Below, piece by piece: positions 45,571 to 54,286 of a stretch of 64,000 nt of DNA. How positions within the stretch are numbered: position 1 is the first letter of the stretch; each line of letters starts with the position of its first letter. Source of the stretch: Marivibrio halodurans (GTDB lineage Bacteria > Pseudomonadota > Alphaproteobacteria > UBA8366 > Aestuariispiraceae); the NCBI RefSeq assembly GCF_017963645.1, contig NZ_JAGMWN010000008.1, forward strand, positions 1-64,000, in the 5' to 3' direction. The position numbers were made by a program, and so were the translations under genes. The notes below the pieces were generated by a model. The model was not told where the DNA came from. It made no database searches and was given only the letters and a program-made list of their open reading frames with translations.

Positions 45571-45807
45571 ATGGCTGAAGTCAAATCACCGATCCCCGGC
45601 ACCTTCTACCGGCGTCCCTCTCCGGAGGAGCCGCCCTTCAAGTCCGAGGGAGACAGCGTCGCGGTCGGCGACGTGGTCGGGCTGGTCGAGGTGATGAAGT
45701 CCTTTATCGAGGTGAAGTCGGAGGTCGCCGGCACGATCAAGAGCTTCACGGTCGAGAACGAGCAGCCGGTCACCGCCGGCGCGGTCGTCGCGGAACTGGA
45801 CGACTGA
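45571..45807 (+). CDS. Stand-alone biotin carboxyl carrier protein
   Basis: 78 residues, a bare biotinyl domain. The biotin-accepting lysine is Lys43 in EVMKSF (Val in place of the usual Ala of EAMK). The N-terminus SPIPGTFYRRPSPEEPPF is like the C-terminal domain of AccB but there is no Ala/Pro linker or N-terminal domain. It ends five bases before the biotin carboxylase gene. It would carry carboxyl groups from the carboxylase to the PxpB/PxpC-type transferase if the split carboxylase idea is right. Confidence 0.9.
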   Translation: MAEVKSPIPGTFYRRPSPEEPPFKSEGDSVAVGDVVGLVEVMKSFIEVKSEVAGTIKSFTVENEQPVTAGAVVAELDD

Positions 45808-45812
45808 TCCCC

Positions 45813-47180
45813 ATGGCGATCCGCAAGCTCTTCGTGGCCAACCGGGGCGAGATCGCCGTGCGCGTCGTCAAGGCGGCGCAGGCGCTCGGCATCCGCGCGG
45901 TGCAGGCCTATTCCGAGGCCGACGCCGACATGTTGGCGGTGCGTCTGGCGGAGGAATCTGTCTGTGTCGGTCCGCCCCAGGCGGCCAAGTCCTATCTCGA
46001 CAAGGAAGGTCTCGTGCGGGCTGCCAAGGAGGCGGGCTGCGACGCCGTCCATCCGGGCTATGGCTTCCTGGCGGAGAACGCCGATTTCGCGGCGATGGTG
46101 GAGGCCGCCGGCCTCGTCTTCGTCGGCCCCTCCGCCGCCACCATCCGCAAGATGGGCGACAAGGCCGCCGCCCGCGCCGCGGCGATCGCGGCGGGGGTGC
46201 CGGTGGTGCCCGGATCCGACGGGCGCGTCGCCTCGGTCGACGCGGCCGTCGAGGCGGCCGAGACGGTCGGCTATCCGGTGATGATCAAGGCCGCCGCCGG
46301 CGGCGGCGGACGCGGCATCCGGGTGGCGGGGGACGAGGCGGAACTGCGCAAGCTCGCCCCCCAGGCCCAGCAGGAGGCGCAGGCCGCCTTCGGTGACGGC
46401 GGGCTCTATCTGGAGCGCGCGATCGTCGAGGCCCGGCATATCGAGGTTCAGATCCTCGGCGACGGAACGCGGGCGGTGCATTGCTATGAACGCGAATGCT
46501 CCCTTCAGCGCCGTCGCCAGAAGGTCTGGGAGGAGGCGCCCGCCGCCTGCCTGACGACCGACCGGCGGGAGGAACTCTGCGCCTCGGCCGTGGCGCTCGC
46601 CGAATCGGTCGGCTATCGCGGCGCCGGCACGCTCGAATATCTCTATGACGAGCGGACCGGCGAATTCTTCTTCATCGAGATGAACACCCGCATCCAGGTC
46701 GAGCATCCGGTGAGCGAGATGATCACCGGCATCGACCTGGTGGCCTGGATGATCCGGATCGCGGGTGGCGAGGCGTTGTCGATGGCGCAGACGGACATCG
46801 CCATCGATGGCCATGCCATCGAGGTTCGGATCAATGCCGAGGACCCGGCGAACGGCTTCATGCCCTTCCCCGGCGTGGTCGGCGCGCTCGACGTGCCGGA
46901 AGGGCCGGGTCTGCGGTTCGATGGGATGATCTACGAGGGCTATCAGATTCCGCCCTTCTACGATTCGCTGCTCGGCAAGCTGATCGTGCATGCCGGGGAC
47001 CGCGCGGCGGCGATCGAGGCGATGGCGGCCGCGCTCGACCGTTTCTCGGTCGAGGGGCTGAAGACCACCATTCCGCTGCACAAGGCGCTGGCGCGTGACG
47101 AGGCGGTCCGCGCGGGCGCCTTCCACACCCAGTTCCTCGAGCCCTGGCTCGAGGCCCATCCACTGACGGCCCAACAGTAA
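45813..47180 (+). CDS. Biotin carboxylase subunit
   Basis: 455 residues with the ATP-grasp biotin carboxylase layout: FVANRGEIAVRVV, HPGYGFLAENADFA, glycine loop AAGGGGRGIR, and the catalytic EMNTRIQVEHPVSE. It carboxylates the biotin on the carrier using ATP and bicarbonate. The ATP-contact string that is RRHQKV in acetyl-CoA carboxylases reads RRRQKVWEEAPA here (Arg235 at the His position), a place where urea carboxylases also depart from AccC. This points away from fatty-acid synthesis and toward a specialised carboxylase. Confidence 0.92.
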   Translation: MAIRKLFVANRGEIAVRVVKAAQALGIRAVQAYSEADADMLAVRLAEESVCVGPPQAAKSYLDKEGLVRAAKEAGCDAVHPGYGFLAENADFAAMVEAAGLVFVGPSAATIRKMGDKAAARAAAIAAGVPVVPGSDGRVASVDAAVEAAETVGYPVMIKAAAGGGGRGIRVAGDEAELRKLAPQAQQEAQAAFGDGGLYLERAIVEARHIEVQILGDGTRAVHCYERECSLQRRRQKVWEEAPAACLTTDRREELCASAVALAESVGYRGAGTLEYLYDERTGEFFFIEMNTRIQVEHPVSEMITGIDLVAWMIRIAGGEALSMAQTDIAIDGHAIEVRINAEDPANGFMPFPGVVGALDVPEGPGLRFDGMIYEGYQIPPFYDSLLGKLIVHAGDRAAAIEAMAAALDRFSVEGLKTTIPLHKALARDEAVRAGAFHTQFLEPWLEAHPLTAQQ

Positions 47181-47215
47181 CGGGCGGCGACGTCACGCCC
47201 ACGAGGAGGGACGGT

Positions 47216-48091
47216 ATGCAATCACGTTATTCATTCGGAGGGGACGAGCACATCTTCGTCGAGACCGACGAGGAGATGTCGCTCGACGCCTTCTTCAAGG
47301 CGCTATCGGTCTGCAACGCGATCCGCGAGGCCGCGATCGACGGCGTCACGGAGGTCTGCCCGGCCAATGCGGGCTTCCAGGTCAAATACGATCCGGATGT
47401 CATAAAGCCCGACGACATGATGGCGCGGATCAAGGAATTCGATGCCGACGCGGACGATGCCGAGAAGCGCATCGATACCCGTATCATCGAGTTCCCGGTC
47501 TATTACCAGGATCCCTGGACGCATGAGACGCTGATGCGCTTCCGCGACCGGCATCAGGACCCGGGCGGCACCGACCTCGACTATGCCGCGCGGATCAACG
47601 GCTATGACAGCGCGGAGGCCTTCATCCAGGCGCATCACGAGGCGCCTTGGTTCGTCTCCATGGTCGGCTTCGTCTCGGGCCTGCCCTTCCTCTACCAACT
47701 CGTGGAGCGCGAGCGGCAGCTGCAGGTGCCGAAATATGTCCGCCCGCGCACCGACACGCCGAAGCAGACGGTCGGCTATGGCGGGTGCTTCTCCTGCGTC
47801 TATTCGGTGCGCGGCGCCGGCGGGTACCAGATGTTCGGCATCACGCCGATGACCATCTTCGATCCGAAGCAGGAAACCAATTATCTGCGCGATTTCATGG
47901 TGTTCCACAAACCCGGCGACATCGTGAAATTCACCCCGATCGACCGCGAGGAATATGACCACATCCTCGGCGAGGTCGAGGCCAACCGCTACGAGCCGAA
48001 GATCCGCCCGGTCGAATTCGATCTGGCCGCGTTCAACGCGGACATGAAGGGCGTGAACGCCAAGCTGATGGGGGCCCTCAATGACGGTTAA
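47216..48091 (+). CDS. pxpB: PxpB/KipI-like subunit (AHS1), urea-carboxylase-like
   Basis: 291 residues, longer than typical PxpB (about 220-240). The AHS1/KipI core is clear, but the central string reads KYVRPRTDTP, VGYGGCFSCVYSV and GGYQMFGITPMTIFDP, followed by a PGDIVKFTPIDREEYD segment. These resemble the KipI part of the urea carboxylase transferase domain (GGYQLVGRT, then RFYPVSEEEL) more than classical KipI. GAGGAGG precedes the ATG. It overlaps pxpC by 11 bp. Confidence 0.85.
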   Translation: MQSRYSFGGDEHIFVETDEEMSLDAFFKALSVCNAIREAAIDGVTEVCPANAGFQVKYDPDVIKPDDMMARIKEFDADADDAEKRIDTRIIEFPVYYQDPWTHETLMRFRDRHQDPGGTDLDYAARINGYDSAEAFIQAHHEAPWFVSMVGFVSGLPFLYQLVERERQLQVPKYVRPRTDTPKQTVGYGGCFSCVYSVRGAGGYQMFGITPMTIFDPKQETNYLRDFMVFHKPGDIVKFTPIDREEYDHILGEVEANRYEPKIRPVEFDLAAFNADMKGVNAKLMGALNDG

Positions 48092-49052
48092 GGTACTCAA
48101 TCCCGGACTTTTCACCACGATCCAGGATCTCGGCCGGCCCGGCTATTTCCATCTGGGCATCCCGATCGGCGGCGGCATGGACCGCCTGTCGCTCCGCGCC
48201 GCGAACTTGTTGGTGGGCAATCCGGAGGACGCGGCCGTGCTGGAGACCGTGTTCATGGGCCCGCAGCTCGAATTCGAGCAGGATGCGACCGTCGCGGTGA
48301 CCGGCGCCGACCTGCCGCCGCGCGTCGACGGCGAGGCGAAGGAAAGCTGGACCGCCTTCAAGGTGAAGGCCGGCCAGACGCTGACCTTCGATTATCTGAA
48401 GGAAGGCGCGCGCGCCTATATCGCGATCTCCGGCGGGATCGACACGCCGCTCTATCTCGGCAGCCGCTCGACCTATCCGATCGGCGCGCTGGGCGGTATC
48501 GACGGCCGGCCCGTCGCCATCGGCGATCAGATTCCGATCGGCGAGGGCGCGGGCGCGAAGGAGGGGCGCAGCATCCCCGACGCCTTGCGTCGCCTGCCGG
48601 GCAACCCGGCGGAGCTGCGTGTGCTGCCCGGGCTCTATTGGCGCCTGATCACCGAGGAGGCGGGCCGCAACTTCTTCGAGGATACCTGGGCCGTCGCCCC
48701 GGAGGCCGACCGCATGGGCGTGCGCTTCCGCGGCGGCCGGGAGATGACCTTCAAGGAGCGCGAGCAACCCTTCGGCGCCGGGTCCGACCCGTCGAACATC
48801 GTCGACGGCTGCTACAGCTACGGCTCGATCCAGGTGCCGGGCGGCAAGGAGCCGATCGTGCTCCACCGCGACGCCGTCTCCGGCGGGGGATACTTCACCC
48901 TCGGCGCGGTGATCTCGGCGGACATGGACCTGATCGGTCAGTTGCAGCCGCACACGCCGACCCGCTTCGTCGCCGTGGACATGGAACAGGCGCTCGCCGC
49001 GCGGGCCGAACGGGCGGCGCTGCGCGGGCGCATCCGGGAGGCACTGCAATAG
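48081..49052 (+). CDS. pxpC: PxpC/KipA-like subunit (AHS2)
   Basis: 323 residues, KipA/AHS2 family: KVLNPGLFTTIQDLGRPGY, GGGMDRLSLRAANLLVGNP, and ISGGIDTPLYLGSRSTY. With PxpB it forms either the amide-ring-opening part of 5-oxoprolinase or, as in urea carboxylase where KipA and KipI are fused, the carboxyltransferase. The direct overlap with pxpB implies a one-to-one complex. Followed 88 bp later by a transporter binding protein on the same strand. Confidence 0.9.
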   Translation: MTVKVLNPGLFTTIQDLGRPGYFHLGIPIGGGMDRLSLRAANLLVGNPEDAAVLETVFMGPQLEFEQDATVAVTGADLPPRVDGEAKESWTAFKVKAGQTLTFDYLKEGARAYIAISGGIDTPLYLGSRSTYPIGALGGIDGRPVAIGDQIPIGEGAGAKEGRSIPDALRRLPGNPAELRVLPGLYWRLITEEAGRNFFEDTWAVAPEADRMGVRFRGGREMTFKEREQPFGAGSDPSNIVDGCYSYGSIQVPGGKEPIVLHRDAVSGGGYFTLGAVISADMDLIGQLQPHTPTRFVAVDMEQALAARAERAALRGRIREALQ

Positions 49053-49140
49053 CCCGCCTCCCCCACTCGATAAGGAAGGCCGCGATCAAGCGGTCCATTC
49101 CACCCCTTCCGATCAATCCAATGAACAGGGAGTCGATAAG

Positions 49141-50205
49141 ATGAAGCGTTTTGCCCTAACACTTGCCGCCGGCGCGGTGCTGGCCATGCCGGCGATGGCC
49201 GACGATACCTGGTACCCCTACGAGGCCGAGGAGGTCGTCCCGGCCTTCGCCGCCGACGGGGAGGTGACGCCGATCACCTATACCCCGCTGGACAAGGCCT
49301 CCGAGGCCTGGAACATCTGCGTTTCCTTCCCGCATATGAAGGATGCCTATTGGCTGGGCGTCGATTACGGCGTGGTCGAGGAGGCCAAGCGTCTCGGCGT
49401 CAAGATGAACCTGGTCGAGGCCGGCGGCTATACCGAGCTCACCAATCAGATCAACCAGATCGAGGATTGCGTGGCCAACGGGGCCGACGCGGTGATCATC
49501 GGCGCGATCTCCTATGACGGCCTCAACAATCTGGTCGGCGAGGTCCGTTCCAAGGACGTCCCCGTGATCGATGTCATCAACGGCATGTCCTCTCCGGAGC
49601 TTTCGGCGAAGTCGCTGGTTTCCTTCCGCACGATGGGCGCGAAGACCGGCGAATATCTGGCCGAGATGCACCCGGCCGGCAGCGATCCGGTGCAGGTCGG
49701 CTGGTTCCCCGGACCGGCCGGCGCCGGGTGGGTCGAGGCCGCCCATGCCGGATTCATGGAGGCCGTCGAGGGCTCGGCGGTCGAGGTGCTGGAGCCGCGT
49801 TACGGCGATACCGGCAAGGAGGCGCAGCTTCGACTCGTCGAGGATGTGCTGCAGGCCAATCCGGACGTGCGCTATATCGCCGGCACGGCGGTGACGGCGG
49901 AGGCCTCGGTCGGCCTGATCCGCGAGCGTGGGCTCGTCGGCGATGTCGGGCTGCTGTCCTTCTACATGACGCCGGGCGTCTATGAGGGGATCGAGCGCGG
50001 CTTCATCCAGGCGGCGCCCGCGGACTCCATGGTCATCCAGGGCCGTATCGCCGTCGATCAGGCGGTCCGCATCCTGGAGGGCAAGGAGTATGTGAAGCAT
50101 GTCGGGCCGAAGATCTTCGTCGTCGATCAGGACAATATCGGCGCGGTCAATCGCAGCGACATCCTGCCGCCGGAAGGCTATAGCCCGGTCTTCTCGGTCG
50201 AGTAA
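49141..50205 (+). CDS. TorT/ribose-type periplasmic binding protein
   Basis: 354 residues: signal peptide ending AMPAMA (residue 20) and a type-I periplasmic binding fold like TorT and the ribose group (VSFPHMKDAYWLGVDYGVVEEAKRLG, GADAVIIGAISYDGL, GPAGAGWVEAAHAGFMEA). The first gene of a sugar-type ABC importer downstream of the carboxylase genes, so its ligand is probably the carboxylase substrate or precursor. The TorT resemblance raises a small amine or amine oxide as an option. Followed by a strong terminator-like hairpin. Confidence 0.85.
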   Translation: MKRFALTLAAGAVLAMPAMADDTWYPYEAEEVVPAFAADGEVTPITYTPLDKASEAWNICVSFPHMKDAYWLGVDYGVVEEAKRLGVKMNLVEAGGYTELTNQINQIEDCVANGADAVIIGAISYDGLNNLVGEVRSKDVPVIDVINGMSSPELSAKSLVSFRTMGAKTGEYLAEMHPAGSDPVQVGWFPGPAGAGWVEAAHAGFMEAVEGSAVEVLEPRYGDTGKEAQLRLVEDVLQANPDVRYIAGTAVTAEASVGLIRERGLVGDVGLLSFYMTPGVYEGIERGFIQAAPADSMVIQGRIAVDQAVRILEGKEYVKHVGPKIFVVDQDNIGAVNRSDILPPEGYSPVFSVE

Positions 50206-50227
50206 TCCCGTACCCCTGTAATCCTGG

Positions 50228-50295
50228 GTCGGCCGTTCCCCCGCATCGGGGCCTCGCCTTCGGGCGGCGGAACGGCCGACCGCCCTTTTTCCTTT
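50228..50295 (+). terminator. Terminator-like hairpin after binding-protein gene
   Basis: GTCGGCCGTTCC and GGAACGGCCGAC form a perfect 12-bp stem enclosing a smaller GC hairpin, followed by CGCCCTTTTTCCTTT. Position between binding protein and ATPase suggests partial termination that yields excess binding protein. Confidence 0.7.
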
Positions 50296-50329
50296 CGTTC
50301 ATTTCTCCCACCCAAAGGTGGAGGCACCG

Positions 50330-51841
50330 ATGTCCCGATCGTCCCATGCGACGTTGATCGAAGCGCGGTCGCTGACCAAGCGTTATCCCGGCGTCATCGC
50401 CCTGAACGCGGTCGATTTCGACCTGAGGGCGGGCGAGGTGCATGTGCTCTTCGGCGAGAACGGGGCCGGTAAGTCCACCCTGATCTCGATGATCGCGGGC
50501 GCGAGCGCGCCGAGCGAGGGGAGCCTCGCCGTGCGTGGGGAGCCCGTCACCTTCAACGGTGTCGCCGACGCCCGCGCGCACGGTATCTCGGCGGTCTTCC
50601 AGGAATTCTCGCTGATACCCACCATGACAGTGGCGGAGAACATCTTCCTCGGCGACGAACCCCGGCGCGGTCCCTTCACCGATCATCGCGCCATGGTGGC
50701 CCGGGCGCGCGAGCTGTTCGCCAGCCTGGAGTTCCAAATCGATCCGATGCGCCTCGTCTCGCGCCTCAGCCGGGCGGAGCAGCAGATGGTCGAGATCGCC
50801 AAGGCGGTGCACAGCGATCTGTCGGTCCTGATCCTGGACGAGCCGACGGCCTCGCTGACCGACCGGGAGGTGGATCACCTCTTCCAGGTGGTCGAGCGGA
50901 TGACGGCGCGCGGCGTCGGCGTGATCTATATCTCCCACCGCATCCAGGAATTCAGCCGCATCGCCGACCGCATCACCGTGCTGCGCGACGGCGCGCGGAT
51001 CGGCACCGTCACGATGGACGCGACCAGCGAGGAAGAGCTGATCGAGATGATGGTCGGCCGCGCGATCGACGAGATCTATCCGACGATCGCGCGCGATCCG
51101 GGGCCGCCGGTCCTGTCCGTTTCGGGCCTTCATGCCTCCGGCGTGCATGGGGTCGATTTCGACGTGCGCCCGGGCGAGGTGCTGGGCGTCGCGGGCCTTG
51201 TCGGCTCCGGCAAGTCGCGCTGCTTCCGCGCGCTGATGGGGCTGGAGGCGGTGAAGGCGGGGCGCGTTCGCTTGCGCGACGCGGACGTGACCGGCGCGCC
51301 GACCCGCCGGATGATGGAGGCGGGTGTCTATTATCTGACGCCCGACCGGAAGAACGAGGGGCTGCAACTCGTCTTCACCGCGCGCGACAATCTGGTTCAG
51401 GGCATCCTGCCCGGCATCGAATCCCGGGGCGGACAACTGCCCTGGTCGCGGATTCGGGAGACGGCGGACAAGGTCGCCGAACGGGTCGATCTGCCGGAGA
51501 GCTATCGCGGGCGGCTGGCCGCCCAGCTTTCCGGCGGAAACCAGCAGAAGACGCTGTTCGGCCGTGGTCTCGGCCGGGATTATGACGTCTATATCTTCGA
51601 CGAGCCGACGGTCGGCGTCGACATGGGCGCGCGCGCCTCAATCTACAAACTTATCAAGTCGCTGGCCGAATCCGGCAAGGCCGTCATCGTTATCTCCTCC
51701 GACCTGCCGGAGGTCATGAATATCGCGCACCGTCTGTTGGTCTTCGCGCGCGGCCGGATCACGGCCGAACTGCCGCGCGAGGATATCTCCGAGTCGACGG
51801 TTCTCGCCCACTTCTTCGAGGAACAGGAGGAACTCGCATGA
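50330..51841 (+). CDS. Sugar-type ABC ATPase (two-domain, RbsA/XylG-like)
   Basis: 503 residues with two nucleotide-binding halves: first Walker A GENGAGKST, signature LSRAEQQMVEIAKA, Walker B LILDEPTASLTD; second half with GLVGSGKSR, signature LSGGNQQKTLFGR and IFDEPTVGVD. This is the carbohydrate-uptake transporter type 2. The first signature is degenerate, as is normal in this group. The ATG at 50330 follows GGAGG by six bases; a GTG at 50318 is less likely. Coupled to the permease by ATGA. Confidence 0.93.
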   Translation: MSRSSHATLIEARSLTKRYPGVIALNAVDFDLRAGEVHVLFGENGAGKSTLISMIAGASAPSEGSLAVRGEPVTFNGVADARAHGISAVFQEFSLIPTMTVAENIFLGDEPRRGPFTDHRAMVARARELFASLEFQIDPMRLVSRLSRAEQQMVEIAKAVHSDLSVLILDEPTASLTDREVDHLFQVVERMTARGVGVIYISHRIQEFSRIADRITVLRDGARIGTVTMDATSEEELIEMMVGRAIDEIYPTIARDPGPPVLSVSGLHASGVHGVDFDVRPGEVLGVAGLVGSGKSRCFRALMGLEAVKAGRVRLRDADVTGAPTRRMMEAGVYYLTPDRKNEGLQLVFTARDNLVQGILPGIESRGGQLPWSRIRETADKVAERVDLPESYRGRLAAQLSGGNQQKTLFGRGLGRDYDVYIFDEPTVGVDMGARASIYKLIKSLAESGKAVIVISSDLPEVMNIAHRLLVFARGRITAELPREDISESTVLAHFFEEQEELA

Positions 51842-52866
51842 GCGAGCAGGCCCATTCCGACGCGGCGCCCGTCCGGGCCCGTCCGGTCGATCTGGCGAAA
51901 GGCGTCTTCATCCGTCTCGGTGTCCTGCCGTTCTTCCTGGCGGGGGCGCTGATCATCTTCACGGCCCTGTCCGACCGGTTCCTGACGCTGGACAATCTGG
52001 TCAATGTCTTTCGGCAATCGGTCTATCTGATTTTGGTATCGATGGGGCAGATGCTGGCCCTCATTACCGGCGGCTTCGACCTGTCGGTCGGCGCGGTGGT
52101 GGCGCTCACCTCGGTCACGGCGGCGCTGGCGATGGTGGCGCTGGCCGCCGCCTTCCCGGAGGCGGTCTGGCTCGTGATCGCGCTCGGCGCGCTGGCCGGG
52201 TTCGTCGCGGCGGCGCTGGTCGGCATCGTCAACGGCGTCGGCGTCGCGTTCTTCGGCGTCTCGCCCTTCATCATGACGCTGGGCGTCAGTTCGGTCGCGG
52301 CGGGTATCTCGCTCTTCCTGACGGGCGGTGTTCCGGTCTCGGGCATCCCCTATGAATTCGGCAATATCTTCGGTTTCGGCCGGTTATGGGGCATGCCGGT
52401 GCCGGTGCTGGTCGCGCTGGTCGCGATTCTGGCGATGTGGGTCTTCATGACCCGGATGCGCACGGGCGCGCATATCTACGCCGTCGGCGGCAATATCAAG
52501 GCGGCCGCGCTCTCCGGCATCGACACGCGCCGGACCCTGATCATCGCCTATGGCACCTGCGCGCTGATCGCCTCGCTGACCGGCTTGCTGCTGACGGCGC
52601 GGGTCGAATCGGGCGAGGCTAATCTGGGTGGGACCATCGCGCTCGAATCGATCGCGGCCTGCGTCATCGCCGGCGTCAGTCTGCGCGGCGGGATCGGCCG
52701 GGTGGAGAATGTCGTGCTCGGCGCCTTCTTCATCGTATTGGCCCAGAACGGCATGAATTTGTCCCAGGTCAGTTCCTACATGCAGATGGTTCTGCTCGGT
52801 GGGCTCTTGATCCTTGCCGTCGTCTTCGATCAAGTGCGGTATCGGATGATGATGGGACGTACATGA
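51838..52866 (+). CDS. Sugar-type ABC permease (RbsC-like)
   Basis: 342 residues with about ten helices and RbsC-type motifs (ITGGFDLSVGAVVALTS, GVNG-like GIVNGVGVAFFGVSPFIMTLG, AVGGNIKAAALSGIDTRR). It forms the channel of the importer with the ATPase before it. The stop overlaps the biotin transporter ATPase start (ATGATG), linking substrate uptake and biotin uptake in one transcript. Confidence 0.92.
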   Translation: MSEQAHSDAAPVRARPVDLAKGVFIRLGVLPFFLAGALIIFTALSDRFLTLDNLVNVFRQSVYLILVSMGQMLALITGGFDLSVGAVVALTSVTAALAMVALAAAFPEAVWLVIALGALAGFVAAALVGIVNGVGVAFFGVSPFIMTLGVSSVAAGISLFLTGGVPVSGIPYEFGNIFGFGRLWGMPVPVLVALVAILAMWVFMTRMRTGAHIYAVGGNIKAAALSGIDTRRTLIIAYGTCALIASLTGLLLTARVESGEANLGGTIALESIAACVIAGVSLRGGIGRVENVVLGAFFIVLAQNGMNLSQVSSYMQMVLLGGLLILAVVFDQVRYRMMMGRT

Positions 52867-53630
52867 TGCAATCGAACGCCGTTCGCCTGGAGGGGGTCAC
52901 CGTATCGCGCGGGGGCCGGCCGGTCCTGCATGACCTGACCCTCACGCTCGGCGAACGGCGGATCGGGATCGTCGGGCGCAACGGCTCCGGCAAGACGACG
53001 TTGGCCCGAACGATCAAGGGGCTGTTGAAGCCGGATTCCGGCACGGTACGCGTCGCCGGTCACGACCCGGCCGCCCGCACGCGCGAGGCGACGGCGGCGG
53101 TCGGGTTCCTGTTCCAGAATTCGGACCATCAGATTCTCTGCCCCAATGTGATCGAGGAGATCGCCTTCGGCCCGATCGAGGCCGGCCAGCCCCGGGCGGA
53201 GGCCCGCGAGGCCGCGCGCGTGATCATGGCCGCGCATGGGATAGAGGATTGGGCCGACCGTCCGGTGGCCGCGCTTTCGGAGGGACAGCGGCGGCTCGTC
53301 TGCCTGCTGGCCGTCCTCGTTCTGCGTCCGGTGGTGCTGATCCTGGACGAGCCCTTCAACGGCCTCGACATCCCGACGCGTCACGGGCTCTCGCGCTTCC
53401 TGGCCGATTTGCCGCTGCAACTGATCACCATAAGCCACGAGATCGAGACGCTGGAGGCCGCCGACCGGCTGATCTGGGTCGAGGAGGGGCGCATCCATGC
53501 GGACGGTCCGCCGGCCGAGGTCGCGCCGCGCTTCTTGAAGGCCATGGACCGGGCGGCGGATATCCGCACCGGCGCGGTCGCGGATCGCGTGGCGGCGGTG
53601 GAGGGGGCGGCGGTGGAAGGGGCGGCATGA
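52863..53630 (+). CDS. bioM: Biotin transporter ATPase BioM
   Basis: 255 residues, CbiO-like energy-coupling ATPase: Walker A GRNGSGKTT, signature LSEGQRRLVCLLAVL, Walker B LILDEPFNGLD, switch His in TISHEIE. The three-gene order with BioN and BioY identifies it as BioM. The C-terminal tail is Ala/Val/Glu repeat-like (VEGAAVEGAA). It overlaps both neighbours, so it is translated with the ABC permease before it. Confidence 0.9.
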   Translation: MMQSNAVRLEGVTVSRGGRPVLHDLTLTLGERRIGIVGRNGSGKTTLARTIKGLLKPDSGTVRVAGHDPAARTREATAAVGFLFQNSDHQILCPNVIEEIAFGPIEAGQPRAEAREAARVIMAAHGIEDWADRPVAALSEGQRRLVCLLAVLVLRPVVLILDEPFNGLDIPTRHGLSRFLADLPLQLITISHEIETLEAADRLIWVEEGRIHADGPPAEVAPRFLKAMDRAADIRTGAVADRVAAVEGAAVEGAA

Positions 53631-54238
53631 TCGGTCTTTCCGCGGCGGATGCGAAGCGCCCGGTCGCGCGTGCGATGCGGGCGGTTCCGGCGGGGGTGAA
53701 GCTGCTGGCCCTGGCGGCGGTTAGCGCCGGGCTGTTCTTCGTGGAAAGGTTGGACCTTCTGGGGGGCGCGCTCGCGATCGGCTTGGCGCTCGCCTGGGGT
53801 ACGGGCGGCGGGGCGTTGTTGCGGGCGCTGCGGCCGATCGCCTTCATGTTGGTCTTCGCCTTCGGGGCGCATGCGCTGCTTGGGGATTGGCGCCTGGGGC
53901 TGGCGGTATGCCTTCGGATCGGTGCCCTGGTCCTGCTGGCCAGCGCGGTGAGCGCCTCGACCGAGGTCTCCGAGATGCTGGCGGTGCTCGACCGGGTTCT
54001 AAGCCCGCTGCGCTGGGTCGGTATCCCGACGCGGCCGGTCGGTGTCGCCTGCATGCTGACGCTGCGTTTCGCGCCGATGCTGGGGGAGCGCTGGCGCGGG
54101 CTCGACGCGGCATGGCGGGCGCGCTCGCCACGCCGGGCGGGCTGGCGGCTGGTGGTGCCGTTCGTCGTCTCGGCCCTGGACGATGCCGACGGCACGGCGG
54201 ACGCGTTGGCCGCACGTGGGGCCTTCACGCGCAAATGA
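53627..54238 (+). CDS. bioN: Biotin transporter energy-coupling membrane protein BioN
   Basis: 203 residues, CbiQ-type T component with about five helices and the two Ala-Arg-Gly style coupling signals near the end (DAAWRARSPRR and ADALAARGAF). It passes ATPase motion to the biotin-binding subunit BioY. Start overlaps bioM in ATGA; the longer open frame upstream lies within bioM. Confidence 0.9.
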   Translation: MIGLSAADAKRPVARAMRAVPAGVKLLALAAVSAGLFFVERLDLLGGALAIGLALAWGTGGGALLRALRPIAFMLVFAFGAHALLGDWRLGLAVCLRIGALVLLASAVSASTEVSEMLAVLDRVLSPLRWVGIPTRPVGVACMLTLRFAPMLGERWRGLDAAWRARSPRRAGWRLVVPFVVSALDDADGTADALAARGAFTRK

Positions 54239-54245
54239 TTTAAAT

Positions 54246-54255
54246 GATATATATC
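54246..54255. promoter_or_regulatory. Palindrome GATATATATC before bioY
   Basis: A 10-bp perfect palindrome in a short AT-rich gap, followed by TTGACA three bases on and then the bioY ribosome binding site GGGAGAG. It may form a promoter or operator specific to bioY. It does not match the usual BioR box TTATCTATAA. Confidence 0.3.
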
Positions 54256-54286
54256 TTTTGACAGTCAGATAAACGGGAGAGACGTC

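Noticed and set aside
44718-49052. Reading the BC and BCCP genes as the acetyl-CoA carboxylase accB-accC pair
   Set aside because: The carrier lacks the AccB N-terminal domain, the BC motif departs from AccC, and the genes are embedded between pxpA and pxpBC.
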